NCBI GenBank assembly: GCA_023079485.1
Contig: CM041115.1
Coordinates: forward strand, 46,590,156 to 46,654,155
DNA from: Archilochus colubris
Lineage: Eukaryota > Chordata > Aves > Apodiformes > Trochilidae
Direction: 5' to 3'
DNA: 64,000 nucleotides
A program made the translations under genes and the position numbers. Positions within the stretch are counted from its first letter, which is position 1; every line of letters begins with the position of its first letter. This document shows, one piece after another, positions 1-13,220 of the stretch. Below the pieces are notes generated by a model. The model was not told the origin of the DNA, did no database searches, and was given only the letters and a program-made list of their open reading frames with translations.

Positions 1-1287
1 TTCGGGAGAAGCCAACATGACTTTATCAGGCAAATCATGCCTAACAAACCTGATTGCCTTCTATTACTACAAAGTAACTCACTTTGCAGATGCAAGGCAA
101 GCATTGGATATCATCAATTTGGACATTTCCAAGGTTTTTGGTACAATTCACCACAACTTCCTCCTCAAGAAACTGGCTCATCTTGGCCTGGACAAGTAGT
201 CTGTGCAGTGGGTGGGGAACTGGCTGACAGACTGCACTCACATAGTAATAGTAAATAGTTCATCCTCCCTCTGGCAATGGGTCACAAGTGCAGTCTCTTA
301 GGGATCTCTGTTGGGCCTGATGTTGTTTGGTATCCTCATAAGCAACCTGGATGTTGGGACCAAGAGCTTCCTGTTGAAGTTTGCTGATGACACCAAGTTG
401 AGTGGAGAGGTTGACATGCCAGAAGGGAGAGCCACTATACTGGATGGCTTAGATAGACTGGAGAAGTGGACTAACAGGAACTTTATGAATTTCAATGTAG
501 AGAAGTGTAAGGTCTTGCACCTGGGAATACATAATGCAAGAGTTCTGTTCAGACTGGGATCCACTTGGATAGAGAGTAGCCTTGTGGAAGAGGACCTGGG
601 GGTCTTGGTGGACAGCAGGTTCAACATGAGTATGAGTGTGCTGCAGCAGCGAAGAAAGCCACCAGGATGCTGGGTTGCATCAACAAAGACACCACCAGCA
701 GAGACAAAGGAGTCCTCATCCCAGTCTACTTGGTACTTGTCAGACCACATCTAGAGTATTGTGCTCAGTTTTCGTGCCCTCTGTACAATGAAGATGCAGA
801 TAGGCTGGAGAGGGTCCAGAGAAGAGGACTCATCATGAGGATGATCAGAAAACTGGAGCACCTCCATATGAGAAGAGGCTGAGAAAAATGGGTCTGCTCA
901 GCCTTGAGGAAAAGATGCTTAGGGGAGATGTTATTGTGATGCTCCAGTACTTAAAGGACAGCTACAAAGAAGATGGAGTCATGTGGAGTCATGTGGACAA
1001 GATGAGAGGCAATGGGCACAAATTGCTCCTGATTATATTCTGTTTGAATACAAGAAGGAAATTTTTCACTATGAGAACAGTCAGACACTGGAATGGTCTC
1101 CCAGGAGTAATGGTGGATTCCCCCACTTTGCAAAGTTTTTAGTCTGAGCTTGACAGTGTGCTGGGACATCTCATATAAATAATAATATTTGTTATTATTT
1201 TTAATCTTAATTTTTTAATTTTTTTTTTTTAATCTTAAAATGATCCTTAAGATTCCTTCCAACCTGACATTCTATGATTCCATGATT
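1..1287 (+). mobile_element. CR1 LINE fragment, 3' part of ORF2 plus 3' end (degenerate)
   Basis: The translated + strand shows pieces of a non-LTR retrotransposon reverse transcriptase in CR1 order: a GKSCLTNLIAFY-like block near 30-70, FADDTKLSG at about 380-405 (the catalytic FADD box), a VLHLG block near 515, LGVLVDSRF near 597, RPHLEYC near 742, LERVQRR near 807, and HWNGLPG near 1090. The pieces fall in different frames separated by stops, so no intact protein is encoded. After the ORF2 end (about 1175) comes an A/T-rich expansion (about 1176-1240), then a typical CR1 3' terminus ending in an attctatgattccatgat-type tail near 1285. The left edge is cut by the window. Identification as CR1 is firm; the divergence suggests an old insertion. 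Confidence 0.93.
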
Positions 1288-3830
1288 TTCAAAAGCAGCA
1301 AGTTAATATTAATAAAAAATGTCTTCAGATTGTAGTGTTGCTGGCCTTCAGATGTTTCTGTTTATTCAGTTTTATCAGACTATGCTACTAAGAATATTTT
1401 AAAAAATAAATATTCCTCTTAAATTTAACAGAATCATTATCAACTTCTGTGATTGTGAAATTTACTTTATTTTAGTGGTAAACCATCTTTGTCCCAAAGG
1501 AGCAGATATTTTACCAAAAGAGTACATTCAAGGAGGAAAAAAAGAATTTTGGGCTGATTAGCTTATTCATCCCAAAGACAAAAAGTAAAAATGAAGTTAA
1601 TGCAAGTTGTATCACTATACCATTTTGTCATTTGAACAAAGCACATGAGAGTAGAAGCTGGATGTATTGCATCAGCCTGCCTATCTGTTGCTGCATTAGA
1701 AGTGGACAATTGAGTAAAATCTGCTATTAGAAAACTGTCTGATGGAATTAAAAATAAATCAGCAGTTCGTCAGCTCTCTGCAAAAGCTGTACGATTGAAC
1801 ATGTGAATTATTTTCTGACTTGTAAGATAATTTTCATTCTGCCTATCTCAATTCAACTCCTGCACATTTCCACCACGACTGTCCTTTACAAGGACACAAA
1901 TTGTCCTTTTTAAAAGAGTTACAGTGCGGTGTTTTGCTTCTGTGTTAATATTGCTGTCATGATGCTTTCATATTTAATTTCTCCAGCGCTACCCTGCCTT
2001 CTCAACAGGCTTCTTAGGTCACCATCCAACACAAGTGGTCTGGCATAATCTGTCATATAGGAAGGAAGAGACAGACTTCTCCTTCAGGCTAGGTCAGCCC
2101 TGGGTTATTGATAATGGTAAAGCAGTCAAAGGCTTTTTTTTATTATTTGGGTAGCAGTGCTGAACACTCAAGTTGTTGTGATGAAGAAATAAAGCTCACT
2201 AGAAAGCTGTGAGTCCAGTCTTCACCTAATCTCTACCCCTTTGCCCTGCTGCAGTAACACAAATGGACCACAGACCTGCCTACAGGAGAACTGAACAAAT
2301 CTGGAGGGTGGAAGTGGCAGGAGAAGGCATGGGCAATGGGGCCAGCAAGCAGAGGAAGAGAAAGGTTTGCTGTGGCTCAGTTTCTTCCCTCACAGCTGGG
2401 ACCTCTGCCAAGAACAGCCAAGCCCCGAGGGTGCCTGCCACATCCCTTCCTCCTCCCTACAACAGCTGTGTACTGCAGCACCCAAATAAATCTTAGTCAT
2501 TCCATGGTGGCTCTTTTGTTCTATTGTTTTCAAACTTGGAGACCCATTTATGCCATTAAGTTAACACAGGACTCGGGGCTTGACTCTGCATTGTAGTCTG
2601 CTTTGTGCAGTAATTTAATGGGCATGCCAAATGGTAGTCAAAGAGCACTAAACTCTGACCAACTTTCTGTCTTTTGTGTACAAACAAGTGTTTGAACACG
2701 AGGCAAAGAGAATTAGCTTGTTGATGTAAAATACACTGCAGATTTTACCATATTGTCATTCCCATCCTAGCTCTAATTAATTAAAATTCACTTCTTACAA
2801 GTAAATAAAGAAAGGAACACACTAAAATATACATATGACTGTACCAGGCATAAGAATAAACATTATGTGTAGCATTGTGCATGCTTTACATGGAACAAAA
2901 ATTCTTTTTTGCAAAAGCTTGCCGTGTTTTCAAAAAATGCCAAAGCAAAGGTGTTTGCTCTGGGCAAAGGTGAAAATGGAATGCCACTGACTGCAAAAAT
3001 ATCATGTAGAAGAAATGCACGAAATATCATGTATTAGGAATATGGTTTTTGTTGATCCTAGTTCAGGATTATATGTCATTTACATCATATTGATGTGAAA
3101 GCGTAGGAATAGTTTTTTCTATGCCTGCGTGTAGTATATCGGCTCAGGCTTGTCACAGTCATTCCTCAAAACTCTGCAGAAACCTGGAGCCCTGGGGCTA
3201 GAACCTTTTTCCTCAAAGCAGAAGCTTTAAAGACAGTAATATCCTAAAAATAACAGTTAACTAAGTTCAGCAGGACACATTTTAAAGAACTATTCAGGAC
3301 CAGAATAGCATAAATGATAATGGTAATAAAGAGATTATTAAGATGAATCTGTTAAATTTTACAGCAAAATTTTCCATGTTACCTAACTGCCAAATAGGCT
3401 TTTGACTGTGCAGGGCACAGCACAGTCTTTACACAAGTTAGAAATGTCTATGATGCTGTAAAGGTCTAGAGCATATCTTTATTGCATAACAATTTAATCT
3501 TCTTCATTTGATGGGCTTTGCCAGAATTATATCAGCTTAAGACACCAGTGAAGCTTTAAGGTCACACCCTGAGTTCAGCATATCGCTCCTCTTGAAGGGA
3601 AATTTCCGTCTGCCTTTAAGAAATGCAAATAAGTTTTCCTCCGTTTTGAGGGCTGAGACATCTATTGCTAGCACAAGGTGTTGAAAGCTGGAAGAGATTC
3701 CTATATTTGAAATTATGCAAAGAAAACAAAGGACATATTTAGTAGCGGCATTCAAAAATTAAGCTTGCCTTGAGTGAAAGAGCACATCATAAGAGTTTTA
3801 TGTGTTTGGATAGAAGTATTCATGATACTT

Positions 3831-3862
3831 AAATAAATGAATGAATGAATGAAAAATAAATA
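3831..3862. repeat. (AATG)n microsatellite, short
   Basis: The run aaataaatgaatgaatgaatg continues into aaaaataaataatg, giving about four tandem AATG units flanked by AAAT units. It is a short simple repeat with no gene nearby. Confidence 0.85.
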
Positions 3863-6800
3863 ATGTCTTTTGAAGCAACATTCTGTATTCTGATGTATTC
3901 AAGACACATCATTGTCCATCCAGTATTATTGTGAGATGTGAGCTGATTTTGAGGAAATATTGGCTAAATAAGAATATGCTGCCTCAGGGCTTCCAAAAAA
4001 AGCCTGAATATCAAGACTTGTGGAAGAGAAGAGCATTGATTGGTTTACAGAAAAGATATGAACTTTTTTGTTAATGAACAGGCATTTCATGGAAGAAAAA
4101 TTTAAAAATACAAGATTGCAAGCCACCAACAGGAGCAAGGAAGTTTGCATAAATAGCTGTTTTACAGATTTTATTTTCTATGCTGTACCTCTTGCAGAGG
4201 CTAAACCAAGGATGCTTTCTTGTGACACATTTTTGTGTCCACCACAGAGGGCAACATGAGAAAGCCCAATCAGGCAGTCTGTCACCCAGCTGGCAGACAG
4301 TTAAATATGATGTTGTCAGAAGATAAGCCAATAAAGAAACAAAGTCAGAGAAACAATGTTTTCCTGGCTTATGCCCACTGCTTAAATTATGCTAATCCAA
4401 AAAATTAAATGCAAGAAAATCTTCTTACAAGCTGCCAAAAAAATACAAGAGATTGCAGTTTGATTCTGCTCTCAAAATGTTAACTACGTGCCTTTTTCAG
4501 GTGCACACATGCAGGGAGTGGTTACATCACTCTCAGAAATACACTGAGTTTTCTATTTAGGAGGATCCAAGCATACAGGCAAGTGATTATTGTTGTTAGA
4601 CCAGCTGGAACTAGGTTTTCCTCAGCCTGGCCCTTTTTCATCTGTTCTTTCATATTGCATTACCACCCTCTTTTCCTCCTTATGAAAGATGTGAAGAAAA
4701 ATCAGGAGATAAGAAGGTCCCGCTTCAGCATTTCCATTGTCTTCCATGTTAATGACTTTTCCCAGGCTCATGTTGCACCTTATGCTGTGGGGAAGCCTAC
4801 AGTAATTCCTCAGAATACCTCTTGCACTAGAAAATTAAACTGTAGGCTAAATTTTGAATCGGAGGATACATCCTTGTTAGACTATTTTCAACTCCTTTTC
4901 CACCCTAGACCATGAGTTTAAAATATTTCATCATATATAAACTAATATATAGAGTTTCTTTCCTGTGTTAGAAAAAAATATTTGGTTATATGTTTCTATG
5001 GCATAGGAATCCCCAGTGGCTAACTGCAATAAAGAGGCAATCTTAGTTCACTTTCTATTATTTTAATTATAGAACATGTGTTAGAGGCATTAAACTATTG
5101 TTTTACCTAATTAGAAAAGGACCACTGTTCCCATACTTGTAGATTTTTATTCAAGTGATTCTTCTGTACCAACGCAATTCTCTTGTGATTTTATTGTCTT
5201 TCTTAGACAAGCTGAAAGGGGGTCATGTCACTAAATGGAGATTTTTTGTGGAAAAGAGAAAATCTGGGGGTCCTGTAACTGGTAATGACTGAGGCTGAGC
5301 ACCACGCCACAAAGCTGGATATAAAACAGCCTCTTCAGCTAGTTTCCTGCTCAAATAATTCAAAGATGAACAACAGGACATTGAAGCAGCAAGACCTTGA
5401 GCTGTTTTGCTGCTGCAAAGCTTGGTCCCTCAGGTAAACTATGGCTGTGCACTCCTCACAGAGCAGGGTGGGTGTTCCCTGTCAGAGGGAGAAGTTAATG
5501 TGATGGTTTTCCATACACAAAAACATGCCAGTTCATCTAAACTGGTGCAAAATTTTTTGTGATTCTAAATGTTGATATTGATTTTGCTTGTGTTTAAAAC
5601 TTCCCCAGACTGTCCAAACTAATGAGTACATCCAACAAAATAAGCCTGATTTAAACCTGAAATCCATGTGTCCAGAGGGATTTATCCATCTAATTACACT
5701 ACAGTCAGAACAAAACAAATAAATGCATCATGAGGGAAAGGTTAGAGAGAACAAGTGGGTCTTGGTTTATTACATTATGTTTATGCACAACCTCAGTTTT
5801 GGGGCTTCAGTGGTCCTTGCTCTTCAGCAGAAGCCTGGGGAATGTCTGAGCTAGTGATTGCAACTCTTATTGACCTCATAAGCTGTAAATATTGTATCAT
5901 GATTATTTTTTAATTACTAAGAAACCTGATGAAAAAGACCTGTTCCTAAGTAACCAGACCAGCATGCTATTAAGGACATAAACATGACAGCAGCAGTGGT
6001 TATGTTAGCATCATGCTCAGTGACATCTAGTCCAACAGAGTATGAAACATAGATTCCCACGAGTGAAACCACACAGCAAGTTTAATTTCTGGTGACTTCA
6101 TTAGGTTCCTATAAAACCTCTGTCTTAACAAATTAAACTTTCTCAGGTTACCAAAAATTACGAGCTGATATTTTGCTTATTGCTAAATCATGTCTCGTCC
6201 ATGTAAGCCACAGCCTTTCAGAAAGATTTTCTACCATTAATTACTTCTACTCTTCCCCAGTTTTTCAACTGTACTTTCCATATCCTCTCATCTCCAGTCT
6301 GGCTGTCACAAGAGTTGCTTTCAGAGAATGTAGTGTTTAATTAATCAGCTTACCAGCAGATGCTTCCTCCAGGCTATAATTTCTTGTCCAAGAAGATATT
6401 TTCCCTAGAAGAGAATTTTAGGCTAGTGAAAAAACCCAGAGTGCTAGCTCTAAAAATTGGGCACTTCCTCTCTTGCAAACTTCATCTTATTGCTCCAATG
6501 ATGTGATTTGGCAGTCATAACTTTGGGGTGTCTGCTGCAAGTGTCCATTAGTGCACCTTCCCATCAGTGCTGGAGTGTTGAATCACATTCAAAAGTAAAA
6601 GAAATAAAACCTCTAGATTATTTTTTACAGTAGTGACCAAACCACAATAGTAGCAAGAATAATAAATTTGCTCTACTATTGACTATAGTAAAAACTAGAA
6701 CATAAAAAAGGAACAGAGATTTGCCAAGCTTAAAATGTTTCCCCTAAACTCTTCGTGTTCCTCTGCAGATCATAGTCTTACAGCTATTTAGATTGAGAAC

Positions 6801-9353
6801 TGAAATGTGTTAATATATATCCAGTTAAAAGTTTACTGATGTTAACAAAGTATGTGAGCCCCATTCCTTAGCTGCATTTCTTCTAGGTACTACCATGATA
6901 TAAAAGCTGATTAATTACTACTCTTTTGAGCTTGAAATATGGTTTTATGGATGGACCACCTGCAAGGCCACCGAGGGGTCCCAATGAATGTTATGATTGA
7001 CTTAGTATAAGGGCACAGACTATGTCTGCCAAAGAAAGCAAAGAAACACTATATGGGACTTGCATACAGCTGTTTTTAAAGCTACAGTTTTGCTTATCAA
7101 GTAATTATATAGCTACTTTAGTCAATACCTATCTTTCTTCCCAAAATCAATCAGTCCAACTGATCTGTGTAGCTATCAAATTTCCTTTGTAGCATTGCAA
7201 GTTGAGCCTCTTCCTGCCTTTTAAAAATAATAATAAATAATTATTGGAAATCTGTTCCCCATCTGCAGCAAGTGTAGTATTGGAGAGGCACAGCCCTGTG
7301 GCATCACACACTGGCAGCTGTTTGCAAAGGCAGCAGAGCTGGGGAGCAGGAGTAGTGGTTGAACTGCTGTGATCCAATCTGCTGGAATCCACAGAGAGAA
7401 TCTGAGCACCAGTGGCTGCATGAAATATTAGGTGCCAATGTTATGAGTTTGGGCTGGATCTGCTTTACTGATGCAATTTAAAACAGAAATTGTGGGCTGT
7501 TCAATTTGTCTGGGGAGCTGGCTAATCAGTGCATGGCAGGTGGTCGTTCCAGTTCCCACTGGCAGCTAACAGAGAATTGGAAAACACAGGATGGACTTTT
7601 TCCTCGCTTTCATTTCTCTGTCCTGCCAATGCTTTTACACTTTCATTAGGTTCAATAAATAATGTGTCCAAACAACCACTGAGTGGGAGATCTCACATGA
7701 GAAATTCACATTTGAGAAACTCATACAGAAGGCAAGCCATCAGGGAAGTCCTGTCCCAGTGACCAGGGTCAGAATTCAGAATTTACAGCCTCAGCAAGTA
7801 GAAGAAATTTCAGTCTGAGCTGAGAAATCACACTGGAATTCCTGTTAATAGAAAACAATCCCTGGACACTTCATAACTGGGCTCACATGCTTTTCATATC
7901 CAATTCAGCATTAATCATTACATTTGTCCTCAATTAAAATGATTGGGTTTTATTTGTCTGTAGCCCAGTCCTGCCTCTTTAATGTTGCTGTGTGGCCTGC
8001 ACAGGCACAGTATGATTTTTTCCAGGGCACATCTAAAATCTGTAAACTTGAAGGGGCTCTTTCTCCAAGGCAGAAAGCAAGAACTAGACAGTTAGGACAG
8101 GCTGAAAATAGCTGTTGCAGACTAGCAGGGAAAGTGAAAACAAGAATGGCATCTTTATTTTGATATTATTGACATGTTAGCATAGCCCAAAGCTGCCATA
8201 AAAGTAAAGGCTGCATTGTACTAAAGAATGGATAGAAACAGGAAAAATTATTCTTCCCTGAGAATTTCCCGTCCACTGAGACCAGACAGTAATGTAATAA
8301 ATAACATGCAGGCAAACATACAGTCATAAGACTCTTGAAGAAAATGCTTGTTTTATTATCATAACAGCTGTGGTCTCCATACTCAGGACTAGATCTCCTA
8401 AGTGGACTGCATCTCACAATCCTTAGAGCCACAAAGGTAAACTTTCAGACATCATTCCCAGAGCCCTGAACAGTACTAAAAGACTTCCTCCCAAGACAGG
8501 GAGAGAAGAGGAGAGCTGGGTATCTGTGTTAGAATTTTCCCAGTTGTCTTCCTACAAAAAATGTGATGATTGACTGTAGTGCCCCTGAAGCTGTGTAGAC
8601 TTCTGGTAGTTTTTAAAGAATCCGTAAATATAAATTAGCATATGTTTGGTCAAAATGTAACAGGGGAAATAGGAACCAAAACAGACATGGTATAGAGCGA
8701 AGCATCAGAAACAAAAGGTAGAAAAACATTTTTTGAGCTCCAGGCCAAATAAGTCCAGAGCACAGTCATATAAGGGATTTGCCATATTTGGATTGGTGCA
8801 GCTGCATTTTGATGAGCAGAACTGGTAATAAGCTAACAGCTGGGTAGTTATTTGAGAATGTGTCTCACAATCATCTGCTGTTCAAGCCGAGACTCCTACC
8901 TGCAAGTGCAGCAAGATTCACTCTTCCCTTTTGTGATGGAATCCCTGGAGCTTAGAATAGATTTGCCACTTGAGGACTGGCCGCCTACTGGTGTTACGTA
9001 GACTTAAGAACATAAGATTTGTTGCTAAGCTTTCTGGGGATATACTGAGGTCACGGGTACTGTATGCCACATAGTATTTTCTTAATGGATTATTTTTATT
9101 GCATAATTCCTTGTACGTTTTCTGTATCCCCTGCTCCTATTGTCTACAAAGACCTTTTAGGTCATCTTTAGACTAGCCTGATTTTGTAGGTACCAGCTGC
9201 TCCACTTCTTCATTCTTTGACTAAGAACTGCCTAGTAGAAAAATCCACAGATAGATGTCTCATGCCCACTCTGACTCTTTCTCAGAATTCACCTTTTTCT
9301 TCTGGTCTAGAATTTCAGACTTCAAAACTCTTCCAACATTAGACACATTGAAG

Positions 9354-9388
9354 AACAAAACAAAACAAAATAAAACAAAACTGAAAAC
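9354..9388. repeat. (AAAAC)n simple repeat
   Basis: Five to six AAAAC-type units with one T substitution. The same pentamer recurs at 24.1 kb and 38.9 kb in the window. No element body was recognised next to it. Confidence 0.8.
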
Positions 9389-10439
9389 AGAGGTAATAAA
9401 AGAAAGCAGTTCTTTATTACACACAGCCTAAAACTCTCCTCAGGAGCTGAAGAGGTTCAGTTTGCTCATTTTTGCCCACTTAGGGTGCCTACACTCCGAA
9501 CAGGATCTTCATGTCGCTGCAGATGTGCAAAGCAGGGGGTACCAGCTGTCCTGGAAAGGTAAGATTGGGTATGGATGTGTTGACAGCTCTATTAGCATTT
9601 GGTTTCTGGAATTTACACAGAGTGGAAGAAAAAAAATCTATATTTTGGATGGCTAATATTTGTCTGGATTTTGTTACTGTCAGGGTAGGGTTGTTGATCT
9701 TTAAAGCAGGAGTCCCACTACAGAGCAAGACATAAATATATTTACTATCTAAGGTAGAACTACACTAATTCAGTAGAAATAATATCTGTTCATATAGAAT
9801 TTTTATTATGGATGGTTTCTCTTCTGAGTACTACTGAATTACAGTCACCACTAAGAAAACAATGAAAAATCTGCAACAGAACAAAAAGCCCAATGAGAAA
9901 TGTCTAATTCATTCAACTGGAGTTTTAACATCATCTTTCATTTTAGGTTTATAACTAGAAGAAAACTTACAATAATGCATTTTTAAATCTCTTATGTTTT
10001 ACTAAATTTTTAGATTTCAAAGACTGCATGAATGGACCCATTGTCCTATGTTACATACACCGTTGCATTATAAATAACTTAAGATCCTGCAGAGATTTCA
10101 AATTGCTCTCCCACATCCCCAAGAGGAGTAGATGAATCACAACCACCCTAGCCAAAGTCCATGCAATGTTCAGAAAGCACACATGTACTGTCCAGTCTCA
10201 CAAGGGCCTCATGTTTTTATTAATTTCCTGTTTTACTCTATTTACTGCGCAGTTCACTTCACTTTAGGAGCTGAAAAGGTGTTCTCTGCCAGCTGGAGGC
10301 AGCTGTGATTCTGTGATGAGTGCAAGAATCCATGTACTCTGGGAGCCTGAGTTTACTTGGTGACTTGGTGATATCCTCAGCTGGTGTACAATTAGCTTGA
10401 GCCCACTAAACTTAATGTAGTACTACTGATTTACTCCCT

Positions 10440-10440
<1 letters not shown>

Positions 10441-10470
<30 letters not shown>

Positions 10471-10480
10471 AGAGAGAGAG
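10441..10480. repeat. Poly(A) followed by (GA)n
   Basis: A pure run of 27 A (10441-10467) passes directly into about seven GA units (10468-10480). This arrangement is typical of a retroposed A-tail with a microsatellite grown from its end. I could not recognise an element body in the 200 bases to the left, so I call only the simple repeat. Confidence 0.9.
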
Positions 10481-13186
10481 ATTTTGATTACTGTGGAGTG
10501 TGTCTCACAGCAGTTCATTAATGAGGTCTAATGTCATATTTTTATACCCCACAGAAAGCAGATTTAACCACTCACAGTCATTTAACTGCCCTGAGAGAAA
10601 AAGGTCTATAAAGTGGGCTGGAATGCCTCTAGTCTACAGAACAGTTTTTTCAGACTTGGATGAAGAAAGCCTGGTAATATAAAATTCCGCACGTTCACAC
10701 TGTTCTCAAGGGAGCTAAAAAATGTACATTCAAAGACATGATATCACACTATTCACAGACAAAAAATTCCTTTCTGAGGGAGCAGTTGAGCTGAGGAAAA
10801 GATGTCAGCTGAACTCCTCCATCTGACACATTAGTATTTACTGGGATTCTTATTCTCTTCAACCAGGTTATAATTAATTTTTTATAACTTATCCAAAGAT
10901 TGCTCAGTGCTACACCAGCCATAAAGGTTCTTCATGTTATCTTACACTCCACATGCCCTGTCAGTTTTCACTCTCCTGATTCCAAATTGCATTGAAGAAT
11001 TTCACATACTGCATTTGCCATACTGTGCCAAGCAGATAATTGCAGGAGGATATTGTGAGTAGACTGCGAGGGTGAGTATTGTATTGTATTGTTCTCTTCT
11101 CCTAATCCTTCATGAATGCAAAACCAAAACCAGACGTAATTCATCATCACAGTTTGAGTCCCTGAACAGGATGTTGCTCTCAGAAGTGAAACCAAACACA
11201 GTAAATTGAAAGCAATTCCGATTCCCATTTACCCTGAGGGTAAAGTGTGCACCTGTGATGGAGTCACTGATCACTCTCTTTTTAGCTTTACTTTTTAAAA
11301 TATCTTCTGCCTTTCTCCCATTCCTCAACATGCAAAAAAATTGAAGCTCATTTTGCTCTTCAAGCTATAATTTTAATAGATCTAAGTGGATGAAGAAGAA
11401 TGTACGGTGGGATATACTGTTTTGTGCTCAAGAACAGATTTTGTCCTTGGACAATCACCTCTTTTCTTTTTCAGGTGCAGAGCATTGAAAGCACATTCTC
11501 CTGTGAATTACTTTTTTGCTATCACAAAGTGTGCTAAAATAAGATTTTTTTTCTTTTTTTTTTTTTTTTTAAGCCTGGAATTCAGATGGGAATACTACTA
11601 TGCACAAGTGCCCCAACTGTCTTTTGTTTCTCCAGCAGCTCATTTTGTTGTGTCATTCTAGTAACAGATTCTCAGTGTGATGGTGAATGAGTTGTTACAT
11701 ATTTAGGTTATGTGCTGCAAGAAGGAGGAATGGCCATCTGGAATCTCATGATAGTCAGCTCCTATGTGAGTACTTCCCCTTGGCTGTTGAGTCAGCACTA
11801 TACAAAGTAACTGAGAAGACAGCATACTAAGATAATGCAAGACATTGTTCCTCATCTTTTCGACTGCAACATGGCTTCATTTTCACACACCTGCAGGTGT
11901 TTTACCTACCCGTGTAAGTGTTTTAAAACCATTTGGGGGAACTGTGTTCTCAGCACAGCAACTGCAAAATACTGTACCAAGAACAATACTGTACCAAGCT
12001 GCAATCTCATAATTACACTCTACAGTTCTTATTCCAGTCCTTCCAGTAAAACATTCCCCAGGGAGCAATCTTCATGCGTGAATCAATTTTATCAGGAAAA
12101 GGAAAAGGCAAAGGTGCTCTCTTACCTTCCCATTGCTTAATGAGTAGCAGCTGCAGACTAAGAGTTTTAGGACAATTTTAAGTTGTGCAGTCTATAAAAT
12201 GTTTCCTATGTGGAGGAATATGTTCCTCTCTCTGTTTACTCTTTATAATGCTTCACACAACACTGTTGCACAGGATTACAGGATACTAGGACAGAACTGG
12301 AGCAGGCACCTTTGAATGGGTACCAACTTTGGTTACTACAGAGGAACACATGCACTGTAACACCTTGCTACCTATCATTTCTCTCAACATTGTTACTTGC
12401 ACTGTCTCATACATAGGAACCCCAAATGTTTACTCAGATCCCCTTGATTGTACAGCAATCAGCAATAGCAGAATAGCAAGACTGTTTCTTCTCTCACAAC
12501 TTCCTTTGTATGGACAGATTGCAGTCAACAGATATAGCAGATGGACTAGGTTGTCACAGGAGGAGAAAGTATCAGTTGTGCCAGAGTAAATCAGAGATCT
12601 GCCTAACCCACAGTATGATCTCTGGCAGTAACCATCTGTGGGTGCCTAGGGAGAATTTAAGGACATCATACAGAGATACTTTGAATACTCAATCCATCTT
12701 TACAGATTGCTGGGTTGAGGACTTTCTCAATTAAATGCAATTTCTTCCTTTCACAATTTTTGCTAAGAATTCTCTAGAACCATTTCTGAGCCATAAGAAT
12801 TTTAGCATCCATGAAGTCCCTGGGTGAGGGGCTTCACAGCCTCTTAAGCTGTTGTGCAAAGAACTTCTGCAGTTCCATTTGTTGCCCATAGCTCTGGAAA
12901 AATCTTTGAGCACCCCACATTTGCCATCATAGCACCGTGCATAATCTTGTCATCATCCTAACAACCCAGCCATCTCCTCCCCAGGCTGGGAGCCATTGCC
13001 AATTTAGCCATTCCTGAGGAGCAAAAATGTACAGTTCCTCCATGCAGACATTATGGTCCACGTGAGAGCACATCAGCTGCCTCACCCATAATTTAGACTG
13101 CCCAAGGGAACATTAGACTGATTTACTTCAGGCCTGCACAGCCCCTCAGTCAGAGCACGTGTGAACCTTCAGCTCTGTCCTCATCC

Positions 13187-13220
13187 CTCACACACACACA
13201 CACACATACACACACACACA
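13187..13220. repeat. (CA)n microsatellite
   Basis: About 16 CA units interrupted once by TA. It is the only long CA array in the window and probably length-polymorphic. Confidence 0.93.

Noticed and set aside
311..754. 147-codon open frame as a gene
   Set aside because: It is CR1 reverse transcriptase sequence with broken flanking frames, not a host gene.
4583..4915. 110-codon + strand frame
   Set aside because: No recognisable motif, ordinary A/T-rich flank and no splice or start context; treated as chance.
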